Positions 15,405 through 22,581 of a DNA stretch of 53,132 bases are shown here, piece after piece. Where the stretch lies: the NCBI RefSeq assembly GCF_032075065.1, contig NZ_DAMAZC010000006.1, forward strand, positions 1 to 53,132, given 5' to 3'. Source of the DNA: Atlantibacter sp032075065. GTDB taxonomy: Bacteria; Pseudomonadota; Gammaproteobacteria; Enterobacterales; Enterobacteriaceae. The translations under genes were made by a program, and so were the position numbers. The first letter of the stretch is position 1; each line of letters starts with the position of its first letter. The notes beneath the pieces were generated by a model. The model saw nothing but the letters and a program-made list of their open reading frames with translations. It had not been told where the DNA came from and ran no database searches.

Positions 15405-16610
15405 ATGAAACGCGATTACGGTAGTGTTGGTACAATAGCTCTCAGAGCAAGCGCTTTGCTTCAGGCGATGAGTCGGGACATAGAGGCACAGCGAAAAGAG
15501 TTTAACCTTACTGAATATCATCAGACCTATACCCGGAATGCTGTAGCAAAACTACCAAAGTTAAGCCGTCGCATCGTTGAACTTGCCGTTAAAGAAATGG
15601 AAGAAAGCGGGTACGAATTTAATAAAAAGCAGGTTGGTAACGTCGAGCAATACGCGTTAACCATTCAGAACGTCATCGATATCTATGCCCACCGTCAGAT
15701 ACCGAAGTATCGTGATATTCACAAAGAACCTTACGTAATTTTTGTGGTAAATCTTAAAGGTGGAGTATCCAAAACAGTCAGTACAGTTACGCTTGCTCAC
15801 GCGCTACGTGTTCATCAGGACTTATTGCGTCACGATCTCCGTATACTGGTCATAGACCTCGACCCGCAGGCGTCCAGTACTATGTTCCTGGACCATACCC
15901 ACAGTATCGGTTCAGTTCTTGAAACGGCAGCTCAGGCTATGCTGAACGATCTCGATGCAGAAGCGTTGCGTGAAACAGTAATACGTCCAACTATTATCCC
16001 AGGCGTGGATGTGATTCCCGCCTCTATCGATGATGGTTTTGTGGCCAGCCAGTGGGAATCACTGGTGGCAGAATACCTGCCAGGTCTCAAACCTTCTGAA
16101 GTGCTCAAAAAAACGATTATCGATCGTATCGCCGATGATTATGATTTCATTTTTATTGATACCGGGCCACACCTTGATCCGTTCCTGCTGAATGGCCTGG
16201 CGGCGAGTGATTTACTTCTTACCCCTACCCCTCCTGCACAGGTAGATTTTCATTCAACACTCAAATATCTGACGCGTTTACCTGAAATGCTGGAACGTAT
16301 TGAGGAAGAAGGCGTAGAGCCGCGTTTGAGCGCAAGCATTGGTTTTATGTCCAAAATGACCGGTAAACGCGATCATGAAACGTCTCATAGCCTCGCCCGG
16401 GAGGTATATGCCAGCAATATCCTGGATTCTTCACTCCCACGTCTGGATGGGTTCGAACGATGCGGTGAGTCTTTCGACACCATCATCAGTGCTAACCCCG
16501 TTTCTTATCCTGGCAGTGCTGAAGCACTGAAAAAAGCGCGGACTGAAGCTGAACGGTTTACGAAAGCTGTGTTTGATCGCATTGAGTACATTCGGGGAGC
16601 GGCAAAATGA
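15405..16610 (+). CDS. parA: P1-type partition ATPase ParA
   Basis: Type Ia partition ATPase of 401 residues, close to P1 ParA (398) and longer than F SopA (388). The first 100 residues form the DNA-binding and dimerisation part typical of this class (LPKLSRRIVELAVKEMEESGY). The deviant Walker A box KGGVSKT is at 118-124, then LVIDLDPQASSTMFL. Other blocks also follow P1 ParA: PGVDVIPASIDD and LPRLDGFERCGESFDT. It moves plasmid copies over the nucleoid with ParB and represses its own operon. The ATG at 15405 follows AGGGGAA; an upstream ATG at 15336 lies inside the operator region. Its stop overlaps the parB start by four bases. Confidence 0.93.
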   Translation: MKRDYGSVGTIALRASALLQAMSRDIEAQRKEFNLTEYHQTYTRNAVAKLPKLSRRIVELAVKEMEESGYEFNKKQVGNVEQYALTIQNVIDIYAHRQIPKYRDIHKEPYVIFVVNLKGGVSKTVSTVTLAHALRVHQDLLRHDLRILVIDLDPQASSTMFLDHTHSIGSVLETAAQAMLNDLDAEALRETVIRPTIIPGVDVIPASIDDGFVASQWESLVAEYLPGLKPSEVLKKTIIDRIADDYDFIFIDTGPHLDPFLLNGLAASDLLLTPTPPAQVDFHSTLKYLTRLPEMLERIEEEGVEPRLSASIGFMSKMTGKRDHETSHSLAREVYASNILDSSLPRLDGFERCGESFDTIISANPVSYPGSAEALKKARTEAERFTKAVFDRIEYIRGAAK

Positions 16611-17578
16611 AAAAGGTTCTGGCCCGTGGTCGGGTTCTTGGCAACAGCAATTCTGAGTTCGCGCGCATGCTCGAAAGCGATGGGGAAGTAAAAACGTTTA
16701 CGCTGCAGTCTGGCAAACAGGCCAGGTTTGTGAAAACCGTTGTGTTAAGTGGCGATATTGAATCAAAAACGTTTGTTGATGTTGCTGTTAATGGACGAGA
16801 TCAGACTATGTTATCGCGGGAGTCCGTCAATGACATTTCCCGTACTATAAAGCTTCAGCAATTCTTCCCGGCTATTGGCCGGGAGGTAAACGGACGAATT
16901 GAGATATTAGATGGAACGCGTCGCCGGGCTGCCTGTCTCTATAACAATGTTAAATTCGAAATTCTGGTTACGAAAGACGATATCGAACTTGCTGATGCCA
17001 GACAACTTGCTAAAGACATACAGACAGCCAGGGAGCATAGCCTTCGCGAACTGGGGAAACGACTCGAAGTTACCTACGGCAGCAGCATGACTAAAGAGGA
17101 GATAGCTCAGGCTGAGAATCTCTCTCCGGCAAAAGTCACGCGCGCGTTCCAGGCTGCAGCAGTGCCAGATGAAATGATTTCAATATTCCCGGTAATCAAT
17201 GATATTTCGCTGTCCGATTATCAATTTTTACTGAAACTGGCTGACGAAGCGAATAACAAAAAAACGTCTGTAACAGAGCTGATGGAAAGAGTTCGTCAGC
17301 GACTGATGAAACTGTCCGATTATCCTGCAATTGAGAAAAGCAAAATTCTGGCGCTCCTGCGCGCAGAGAGTAAAGCGCTGACGACCCCTCCAACAAGATC
17401 TGTAGAGACAGAGAAACTAAAAGATTTTGCTGATCGTAACCAGTTTGCAAGGAAGAAAACGGATGTGAAGAAGCGACTGGTTGTGTATGAATTCTCACGA
17501 ATGTCAGTTGAAGTACAGGCTGAAATTGATGAGGCAATTAAACGAATTCTTGAAAAAGTATCTGAACATAGCAAATAG
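16607..17578 (+). CDS. parB: P1-type centromere-binding protein ParB
   Basis: Partition adaptor of 323 residues, near the 333 of P1 ParB. The N-terminal part has NGRDQTMLSRESV and the ParB box variant IEILDGTRRRAA. A helix-turn-helix follows at about residues 155-180 (SMTKEEIAQAENLSPAKVTRAFQAA). The C-terminal dimerisation domain (FARKKTDVKKRLVVYEFSRMS) matches the P1 type that contacts both box A and box B of parS. The ATG overlaps the parA stop (ATGA), so translation is coupled. It should bind the parS at 17618-17708 and recruit ParA. Confidence 0.93.
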   Translation: MKKVLARGRVLGNSNSEFARMLESDGEVKTFTLQSGKQARFVKTVVLSGDIESKTFVDVAVNGRDQTMLSRESVNDISRTIKLQQFFPAIGREVNGRIEILDGTRRRAACLYNNVKFEILVTKDDIELADARQLAKDIQTAREHSLRELGKRLEVTYGSSMTKEEIAQAENLSPAKVTRAFQAAAVPDEMISIFPVINDISLSDYQFLLKLADEANNKKTSVTELMERVRQRLMKLSDYPAIEKSKILALLRAESKALTTPPTRSVETEKLKDFADRNQFARKKTDVKKRLVVYEFSRMSVEVQAEIDEAIKRILEKVSEHSK

Positions 17579-17587
17579 CGATAGAAA

Positions 17588-17613
17588 GGATGCCAAATGG
17601 CATCCTTTTTTAT
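17588..17613 (+). terminator. Terminator of the parAB operon
   Basis: AGGATGCC at 17588-17595 pairs with GGCATCCT at 17600-17607 around AAAT and is followed by a run of T. It is a standard rho-independent terminator ten bases after parB. Confidence 0.88.
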
Positions 17614-17617
17614 TGAA

Positions 17618-17708
17618 TTTTCACCACGACTTTTTAATGTTTATGTTTTTGATGTAAATGGATTTTTCAATAATCTTTCACAGTGAAATCACCATGATTT
17701 TCACCTCT
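17618..17708. other. parS: P1-like centromere site parS
   Basis: The layout matches P1 parS. A left box-A copy ATTTTCAC lies at 17618. An AT-rich spacer of about 50 bp follows, suited to IHF bending. On the right are TTTCACAGTGAAA (17677-17689, paired box-A copies), TCACCA (17690-17695, close to the P1 box B TCGCCA) and another TTTTCACC (17699-17706). No array of 43-bp sopC repeats as in F is present. This site lies directly downstream of parB, as in P1. Confidence 0.8.
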
Positions 17709-18083
17709 CCTGCATAGTTAGAAAAAACGGGCTTCGAACAATCTCCGGTGCCTGTCTGAATTCCTTTCTACCTCCCTGTCGTGTAGCCGCGCGATATGTA
17801 CCACTGCCCGATGCCAGTGTGCCCCACCCGGCGGTCACGGGACGGACGCGTTTATTGCTCCGCCCAGGCGTCGTGGTGAGTTTACGCCTGGTTGTCGCTT
17901 TTCTGAGGAACGCCCTTCAAGCCGCTTTCGCGGCATATCCTCGCCGGCATAAAAGACTGGCGGCTGCGGTATTCCACGGTCAGCCTGACCCGTTGCCGGT
18001 TGTGGCGTACAGGCATCGGGCAGCAGGGAACGGGCGTCGCACCGACGCCCTCCTGGTGCCCCTTTTACCAGAGGAGTCCCGTT
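17709..18083. other. Non-coding stretch at the start of the leading region
   Basis: About 375 bp changing from AT-rich partition DNA to GC-rich leading-region DNA. I see no supported gene. The last 40 bp carry a ribosome binding site (GAGGAG) for the methylase gene. Confidence 0.4.
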
Positions 18084-18716
18084 ATGTCCCGTTTTGTCCA
18101 GGGTAACTGCGTCCGGATTATGGCCACCTTTCCCGACAACGCCGTCGATTTCATTCTGACCGATCCGCCCTATCTTGTCGGCTTTCGTGATCGCTCAGGG
18201 CGAAGCATTGCCGGTGATAAAACCGATGAGTGGCTGCAACCAGCCAGCAATGAAATGTACCGGGCCGATCGTTTTATTGCAGCCTGGAAAGCGGCGGGCT
18301 TCCGGATTGTGGGTCACCTGGTGTTCACCAAAACCTATTCTTCGAAAGCCGCGTATGTGGGTTATCGCCATGAGTGCGCCTATCTCCTCGCAAAAGGCCG
18401 CCCGCTTCTGCCGCAGAATCCGCTGCCGGACGTGCTGGGATGGCAGTATTCCGGCAACCGGCATCACCCGACTGAAAAACCGGTTTCCAGCCTGCAACCG
18501 CTCATTGAGTCCTTCACGCATCCCGGCGCTATCGTACTCGATCCGTTTGCCGGCAGCGGCTCCACCTGCGTGGCTGCGCTACAGGCCGGGCGGCGCTATA
18601 TCGGTATCGAGCTGCTTGAGCAGTACCACCGGGCGGGCAGCGAACGCCTTGCTGCGGTACGACGCGCCATGATGCAACCGGCCGCCAACGATGCCTGGCT
18701 TCCGGAGGCCGCATGA
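18084..18716 (+). CDS. DNA adenine methyltransferase (YubD-like)
   Basis: N6-adenine or N4-cytosine DNA methyltransferase of 210 residues. Motif IV is DPPYLVG near residue 31 and the SAM-binding motif I is LDPFAGSGSTCVAA near residue 154. The catalytic motif precedes the SAM motif, so this is a beta-type (CcrM/YhdJ-like) enzyme. HPTEKPVS before motif I is also characteristic. Such orphan methylases are common in F-like leading regions and may protect incoming DNA from restriction. The ATG at 18084 follows GAGGAG, better than upstream starts. It overlaps the next gene by four bases. Confidence 0.88.
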   Translation: MSRFVQGNCVRIMATFPDNAVDFILTDPPYLVGFRDRSGRSIAGDKTDEWLQPASNEMYRADRFIAAWKAAGFRIVGHLVFTKTYSSKAAYVGYRHECAYLLAKGRPLLPQNPLPDVLGWQYSGNRHHPTEKPVSSLQPLIESFTHPGAIVLDPFAGSGSTCVAALQAGRRYIGIELLEQYHRAGSERLAAVRRAMMQPAANDAWLPEAA

Positions 18717-18937
18717 CGAACTACACCGGGCACGAACAACTCCGTGCCGACGTCGCAGAACTGGCAAACAGCATGTGCGACCTGCGCGCCACGCTTAACG
18801 CCCTTGAGTCACGGTATCGCTTCGACTCAGAAGTGCTGACGGACCGGCTTGTGCGGCAGACGCTGTGCCGGATCAACACCCTTTTTCCTGAAGCGTACCG
18901 CGAAGTGCCGGAGCTGGACGCCAGCTTTAAAGACTGA
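18713..18937 (+). CDS. Small leading-region protein, 74 aa
   Basis: A helical, probably coiled-coil protein (LRADVAELANSMCDLRATLNALESRYRF) of 74 residues. Its ATG overlaps the methylase stop (ATGA), so the two are translationally coupled and may act together. Similar small genes follow the methylase gene in F-like plasmids, but I know of no function. It is followed by a hairpin at 18940-18955. Confidence 0.7.
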   Translation: MTNYTGHEQLRADVAELANSMCDLRATLNALESRYRFDSEVLTDRLVRQTLCRINTLFPEAYREVPELDASFKD

Positions 18938-18988
18938 CTGATGCCGTGCGGCATCGCCCGGTGTTTTACCCGATTATGGAGAACAAAT

Positions 18989-19414
18989 ATGTACGGAAGA
19001 CGCCAGGAATTATGTAACGAACTTGAGAATATGTTTGCCCCGGAGGAGCCGCTGGCGCTGCTTGTCTGGACGGAGGACAGCATTCAGGAAATCTGCTGTT
19101 TCAATAATGAAAGCCCGGTCACTGACGAGGAATCTCGCGGCGTGCTGAGCCTGATTGGCAGAACGCCGATGAGCGAGTATCAGAAACAGGGGATTAGCGC
19201 CGCGTCGGTTTCCGGCCTGCTGGCGCGCCACCGGGCAGACGCTGACCGCCGGGTGGAAGTGCCCGTCAGGACGCTTGTCGCCCTTGTAGACTGGGCGGAG
19301 CGCGAACTGATTGCCAGGGAGAGCGAGGTATGGGCCGCCGGTGCTTTGGCACCGGAGAGTTACGGGCAGGTGAACCAGGATATTAAGTTGCTGAAACAAC
19401 TGTCAGGGATCTGA
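18989..19414 (+). CDS. DUF1380-like leading-region protein
   Basis: A 141-residue soluble protein resembling the DUF1380 family of F-like plasmids (YubF of F), with the pattern MYGRRQELCNELENMF, LLVWTEDSIQ and a late TLVALVDWAERELIA. Its function is unknown. The ATG at 18989 follows TATGGAGAAC and is preferred to the ATG at 18941, which lies in a hairpin after the previous gene. It belongs to the run of genes that enter the recipient first. Confidence 0.75.
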   Translation: MYGRRQELCNELENMFAPEEPLALLVWTEDSIQEICCFNNESPVTDEESRGVLSLIGRTPMSEYQKQGISAASVSGLLARHRADADRRVEVPVRTLVALVDWAERELIARESEVWAAGALAPESYGQVNQDIKLLKQLSGI

Positions 19415-19824
19415 ACCAGGGCGGGAAGCCTGAAAACCTTCCCGCCAGTAGTGTCATCAAAAGGGATGTCGTTTCTCTCCGCTGTCATGCCGGCAGCCTC
19501 CTGCCGGAGCCTGTCGGGGATGAAAATCCAGCTCCGTGCGGTGACGGCATACGCCGTGCCTCTACTGTAGCCGGGCCGCGGCTGATGCAAGGGTTCGCTA
19601 CCGCCGTCACCTTCATCCGGTCGCAGTTTATTTCAGAGGCATTATCCGCCGTCTTCCCGTCGTTTTCCGGCTCAGTTTTCGCCGTAAAACCGTCCAGCCT
19701 GCTCCTGCTTTTTTACTGCGCTGCGGTTTTGGTGACGCCCCTGCATCCTCCGCTTTTCGCCCGGCTGTCGTGTCGGCACGGCGAATGCCGGTTCTGTGTT
19801 CACTTTAACAGCGGAGGATTTTTT
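19415..19824. other. Long non-coding leader before ardA
   Basis: About 410 bp with no convincing gene. It contains several potential stem-loops, including GGCACGGCGAATGCCGG near 19777-19794. In F-like and IncI plasmids such leaders can fold as single strands into promoters for early leading-region genes. That role is possible here but unproven. Confidence 0.4.
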
Positions 19825-20325
19825 ATGAGTACCACCACGCCAGCCGTTTATGTCGGCACGTACCACAAATACAACTGCGGCAGCATTTTCGGCAAATGGT
19901 TTGATTTAACAGACTTCGACGGCCCGGAGGATTTTCATGAGGCCTGTCAGGCCCTCCATGCCGGTGAGGACGATCCTGAATTTATGTACCAGGACTGGGA
20001 GGGCATTCCTTCCGGTTTTGCTTCTGAATCCTCGGTCGACTGGGATTTTATCGGGGCGTATAAACACGCTGCGGAGCAGGGCAGGGACGCGGCATTTATC
20101 GCCTGGTCCGGCTATACCGGCGAATGCGATTTTGATGCGTTTGATTGTGCCTTTGTGGGAGAAGCGGAAAGTGAAGAAGATTATGCGCAGAAATACGCGG
20201 AAGATTCAGGCCTGCTGAACGAGGTGCCGGCAGCGCTGCGCTATTACATCGATTATGAAGCGTATGCGCGCGACCTGTTCAGCAGCGGGTTAGTTTTCGT
20301 AGACGGGTACGTATTCAGCAACTGA
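19825..20325 (+). CDS. ardA: Antirestriction protein ArdA
   Basis: DNA-mimic antirestriction protein of 166 residues, the usual length. It is very acidic and has the family pattern: VYVGTYHKYNCGSIFGKWFDL at the start (split by a Gly-Ser turn), an acidic middle with SGYTGECDFDAFDCAFVGEAES, and the C-terminal YARDLFSSGLVFVDGYVF. It inhibits type I restriction enzymes when the plasmid enters a new host. The ATG at 19825 follows GCGGAGGA; upstream in-frame codons belong to the leader. It is preceded by a long leader and followed by a hairpin at 20334-20350. Confidence 0.94.
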   Translation: MSTTTPAVYVGTYHKYNCGSIFGKWFDLTDFDGPEDFHEACQALHAGEDDPEFMYQDWEGIPSGFASESSVDWDFIGAYKHAAEQGRDAAFIAWSGYTGECDFDAFDCAFVGEAESEEDYAQKYAEDSGLLNEVPAALRYYIDYEAYARDLFSSGLVFVDGYVFSN

Positions 20326-20364
20326 CAAAAACCGGCGGGCGATGCCCGCCAGAATGGAGGAACC

Positions 20365-20568
20365 ATGCAACTTACCCCGTACACACGCGACGTTCTGCAA
20401 CAGTACCGCACCCTGATTAATGCACGACGCAAAGCGCAGGAATTACCGCCGGTAACCACTGACAAACTGATTGAATCGGTTTTAGAGTACCTGACCTGTC
20501 AGTATTCAGTGTATCTGTGCAGCTGTTTCATCATCCAGGGTGGCAGCGGAAAACCACCGGAAGAATAA
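20365..20568 (+). CDS. Hypothetical small leading-region protein, 67 aa
   Basis: A 67-residue protein of unknown function. The first half is helical and basic (YTRDVLQQYRTLINARRKAQE) and the second half is Cys-containing (LTCQYSVYLCSCF). It begins after ATGGAGGAACC, a strong ribosome binding site, 39 bp after ardA and behind a hairpin. The good binding site and position support a real gene; nothing in the sequence indicates its role. Confidence 0.6.
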   Translation: MQLTPYTRDVLQQYRTLINARRKAQELPPVTTDKLIESVLEYLTCQYSVYLCSCFIIQGGSGKPPEE

Positions 20569-20756
20569 TTGGCAGAACAGGGCGGTGAAAGCCGCCTTTA
20601 CGCCCGCGCGAAAAACCCTGGCAGGCTACGCCTGCCGGCGGAAAAGGCCGCGCCTGCGGCGCTGCCCGCCGCCGCCTGTAACTTACTCAGTGGCTGTACT
20701 CTGGAATCGCTCTGCGGGGTACACTCGACACATTAACGTATACAGGTGAGGTTCGT

Positions 20757-21014
20757 ATGTCTCAGTGGAATATCGCAAAACTGTCAAAAGAAGAACAGGA
20801 CAAAGTGGCTGTGGACCTGGTGGCGTCAGGCGTGGCGTATAAAGAACGACTGAATATGCCCGTGATCGCCGAGGCGATCGCCCGGGAACAGCCGGAGCAT
20901 CTGCGTGAATATTTTATGGAGCGGCTGCGTCACTACCGCCAGGTGAGTACCACACAGCCAGGGGCTGGTGACCTGCGGTATGCGGAAATGAAAGAAGCCA
21001 GCAGCAAAAAATAG
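20757..21014 (+). CDS. Hypothetical leading-region protein, 85 aa
   Basis: An 85-residue soluble helical protein (LSKEEQDKVAVDLVASGVAYKERLNMP, in two helices) with an EAIAREQPEHLREYFMERLRHYR segment. I recognise it only as a type often seen beside ardA and ssb on F-like plasmids, with unknown function. It begins after CAGGTGAGG. The 188 bp upstream holds a GC-rich stretch and a possible promoter but no clear operator. Confidence 0.65.
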   Translation: MSQWNIAKLSKEEQDKVAVDLVASGVAYKERLNMPVIAEAIAREQPEHLREYFMERLRHYRQVSTTQPGAGDLRYAEMKEASSKK

Positions 21015-21678
21015 CAAGACTGATGCCTGTCTGCAGGCAGCAAGTTGTATTTGCGCCATTTTTTTCCGGCCGGAAAAGCCATCACCATTATTCTGTAAAC
21101 CTCCCGTGTGGTTTCGCAGACACCTGGCGACTTCCCTGCGGGAACCAGGCTGTCATGCTCCGCACAGAGCCAGCAGGCTGTCTCTGCCCGGCCCCTCCGG
21201 GGCAGCGGGTTTCCATCCCGTGTCGCAACACCATGCAGCTGGCTGTCGCCAGCGCGTTCACCACACTGGCGATAAAGCAGCCGGTGTTCTGATGCGCAAC
21301 GCCGTTTCGCGCCTGCGCTTTCCGTCGTTGCGGCGGGCCCCTGCTCATCCCGCATCCTGTGCCGTTTGCCCGTTTAAGTCCCTCTCGCCCGGGCTGAGAC
21401 AAGCACAACCCGTCTTGCTGTCCAGTACCGGCGTGGCCTTTCGCAATAAATTTTTTCCGGCCATTCCGCTTCTCTCCATTAGACCGTAAAAAATTTCCCG
21501 CTCATACCGGACCGCTTCACCGGGCCGTGCTGGTTTACGCCCCTGCGGCGAAGGTTCTCAAACGGGTGATGGCAGTACCGGTGGGAGCAAAACAGCAGGT
21601 TCCCGCAAAACGTCAAAACCGCGGCCCGGAAACTCAACGGGTGATGGTTTTTTAAAGGCAAACAGAAGGAGAAACATC
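21015..21678. other. Long non-coding leader before ssb
   Basis: About 660 bp without a supported gene, rich in inverted repeats such as CGGCCCCTCCGGGGC near 21189. Near its end it contains ACTCAACGGGTGATGG, which resembles ACTCAACGAGAGATGG before the gene at 27395 and its counterpart before 29891. The shared word suggests related leader elements, perhaps single-strand promoters that act on entry. Confidence 0.45.
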
Positions 21679-22221
21679 ATGGCATCACGGGGCGTTAACA
21701 AAGTCATTCTGGTTGGCAATCTGGGACAGGATCCTGAAATGCGTTACATGCCGAACGGCGGCGCGGTGGCGAATATCACGCTGGCCACGTCTGATTCCTG
21801 GCGCGACAAACAGACCGGGGAAATGCGCGAGAGCGTGGAGTGGCACCGGGTTGTCCTGTTCGGGAAGCTCGCTGAAGTGGCGGGGGAGTACCTGCGTAAG
21901 GGCGCGCAGATCTATATCGAAGGCCAGTTGCGTACCCGGAAATGGACCGATCAGTCCGGTCAGGACCGTTATACCACCGAAGTCGTTGTTAACGTGGGGG
22001 GGGCCATGCAGATGCTGGGCCGCGCACAGAATGGTTCGAACGATAACCGCCAGTTCTCCGGTCAGGCTCCGGCAGAGAACGCACCTGCCCCGGCAGCAGC
22101 CGCAGAGGCGAAAGGCAGCAAAAGCAAAAAAACAAAAGCCGCCGCAGCGCCGCAGCCACAGGCCGCACCACCCGCAACCGACTATCCGCCGATGGATTTT
22201 GACGACGATATCCCGTTCTAG
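21679..22221 (+). CDS. ssb: Single-stranded DNA-binding protein
   Basis: Plasmid SSB of 180 residues. The N-terminal OB fold is complete (GVNKVILVGNLGQDPEMRY, WHRVVLFGKLAEVA, GQLRTRKW). It is followed by an Ala/Pro/Gln/Lys-rich linker and the acidic tip MDFDDDIPF that binds partner proteins. It coats the incoming strand and can complement host SSB. The ATG at 21679 follows AGAAGGAG. It is the first gene of a cluster with the DUF905, ParB-like, psiB and psiA genes, as in F. Confidence 0.96.
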   Translation: MASRGVNKVILVGNLGQDPEMRYMPNGGAVANITLATSDSWRDKQTGEMRESVEWHRVVLFGKLAEVAGEYLRKGAQIYIEGQLRTRKWTDQSGQDRYTTEVVVNVGGAMQMLGRAQNGSNDNRQFSGQAPAENAPAPAAAAEAKGSKSKKTKAAAAPQPQAAPPATDYPPMDFDDDIPF

Positions 22222-22280
22222 GACCGGATTATTCAACGAATGCCCTGCTCCGGCAGGGCTGAAACGACAGGAGCACCAGA

Positions 22281-22511
22281 ATGAAAAAAACGATCGCCCC
22301 CTTACTGCCGGATGGCCCGTTTACGCGGGAACAGGCACAGGCCGTTGTCGCCGCATATGAAAACGTGACCATCGAGGATGACCAGATTGCGCATTTTCGC
22401 GTGGTGGTCCGGGTCGACGGCGCTATGGTCTGGCGGGCATGAAATTTTGAGCCGGAAGCGGGCGTCTGGCTTAACCGCTACATCGAAAGTGATGGTGTGA
22501 AAAAGCAGTAA
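22281..22511 (+). pseudogene. DUF905 protein gene with an internal stop
   Basis: The frame from ATG 22281 reads LLPDGPFTREQAQAVVAAY and VVVRVDGAMVWRA, then TGA at 22440-22442, then continues in the same frame with NFEPEAGVWLNRYIESDG to TAA at 22509. In DUF905 proteins of F-like plasmids this position is normally Trp (RAWNFEP), so one G-to-A change in TGG explains the stop. The product is either a truncated 53-residue protein or absent. The function of the family is unknown. Confidence 0.75.
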
Positions 22512-22581
22512 AACGTTAAGGGTGCCGGACAGATGGGCTGTCCGGCAGACAGTAATCAATATCTGGAAAGGAGTATTAATC

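Noticed and set aside
17618..18083. F-type sopC array
   Set aside because: I looked for tandem 43-bp repeats with a TGGGACC-type inverted repeat and found none; the P1-like parS explains the site better.
17819..18106. A 95-codon plus-strand frame before the methylase gene
   Set aside because: Arg/Ala/Leu-rich composition typical of GC-rich non-coding DNA, no binding site, and it overlaps the methylase start.
21713..22360. A 215-codon plus-strand frame overlapping ssb
   Set aside because: Out-of-frame shadow of ssb with biased Arg/Trp/Pro composition.
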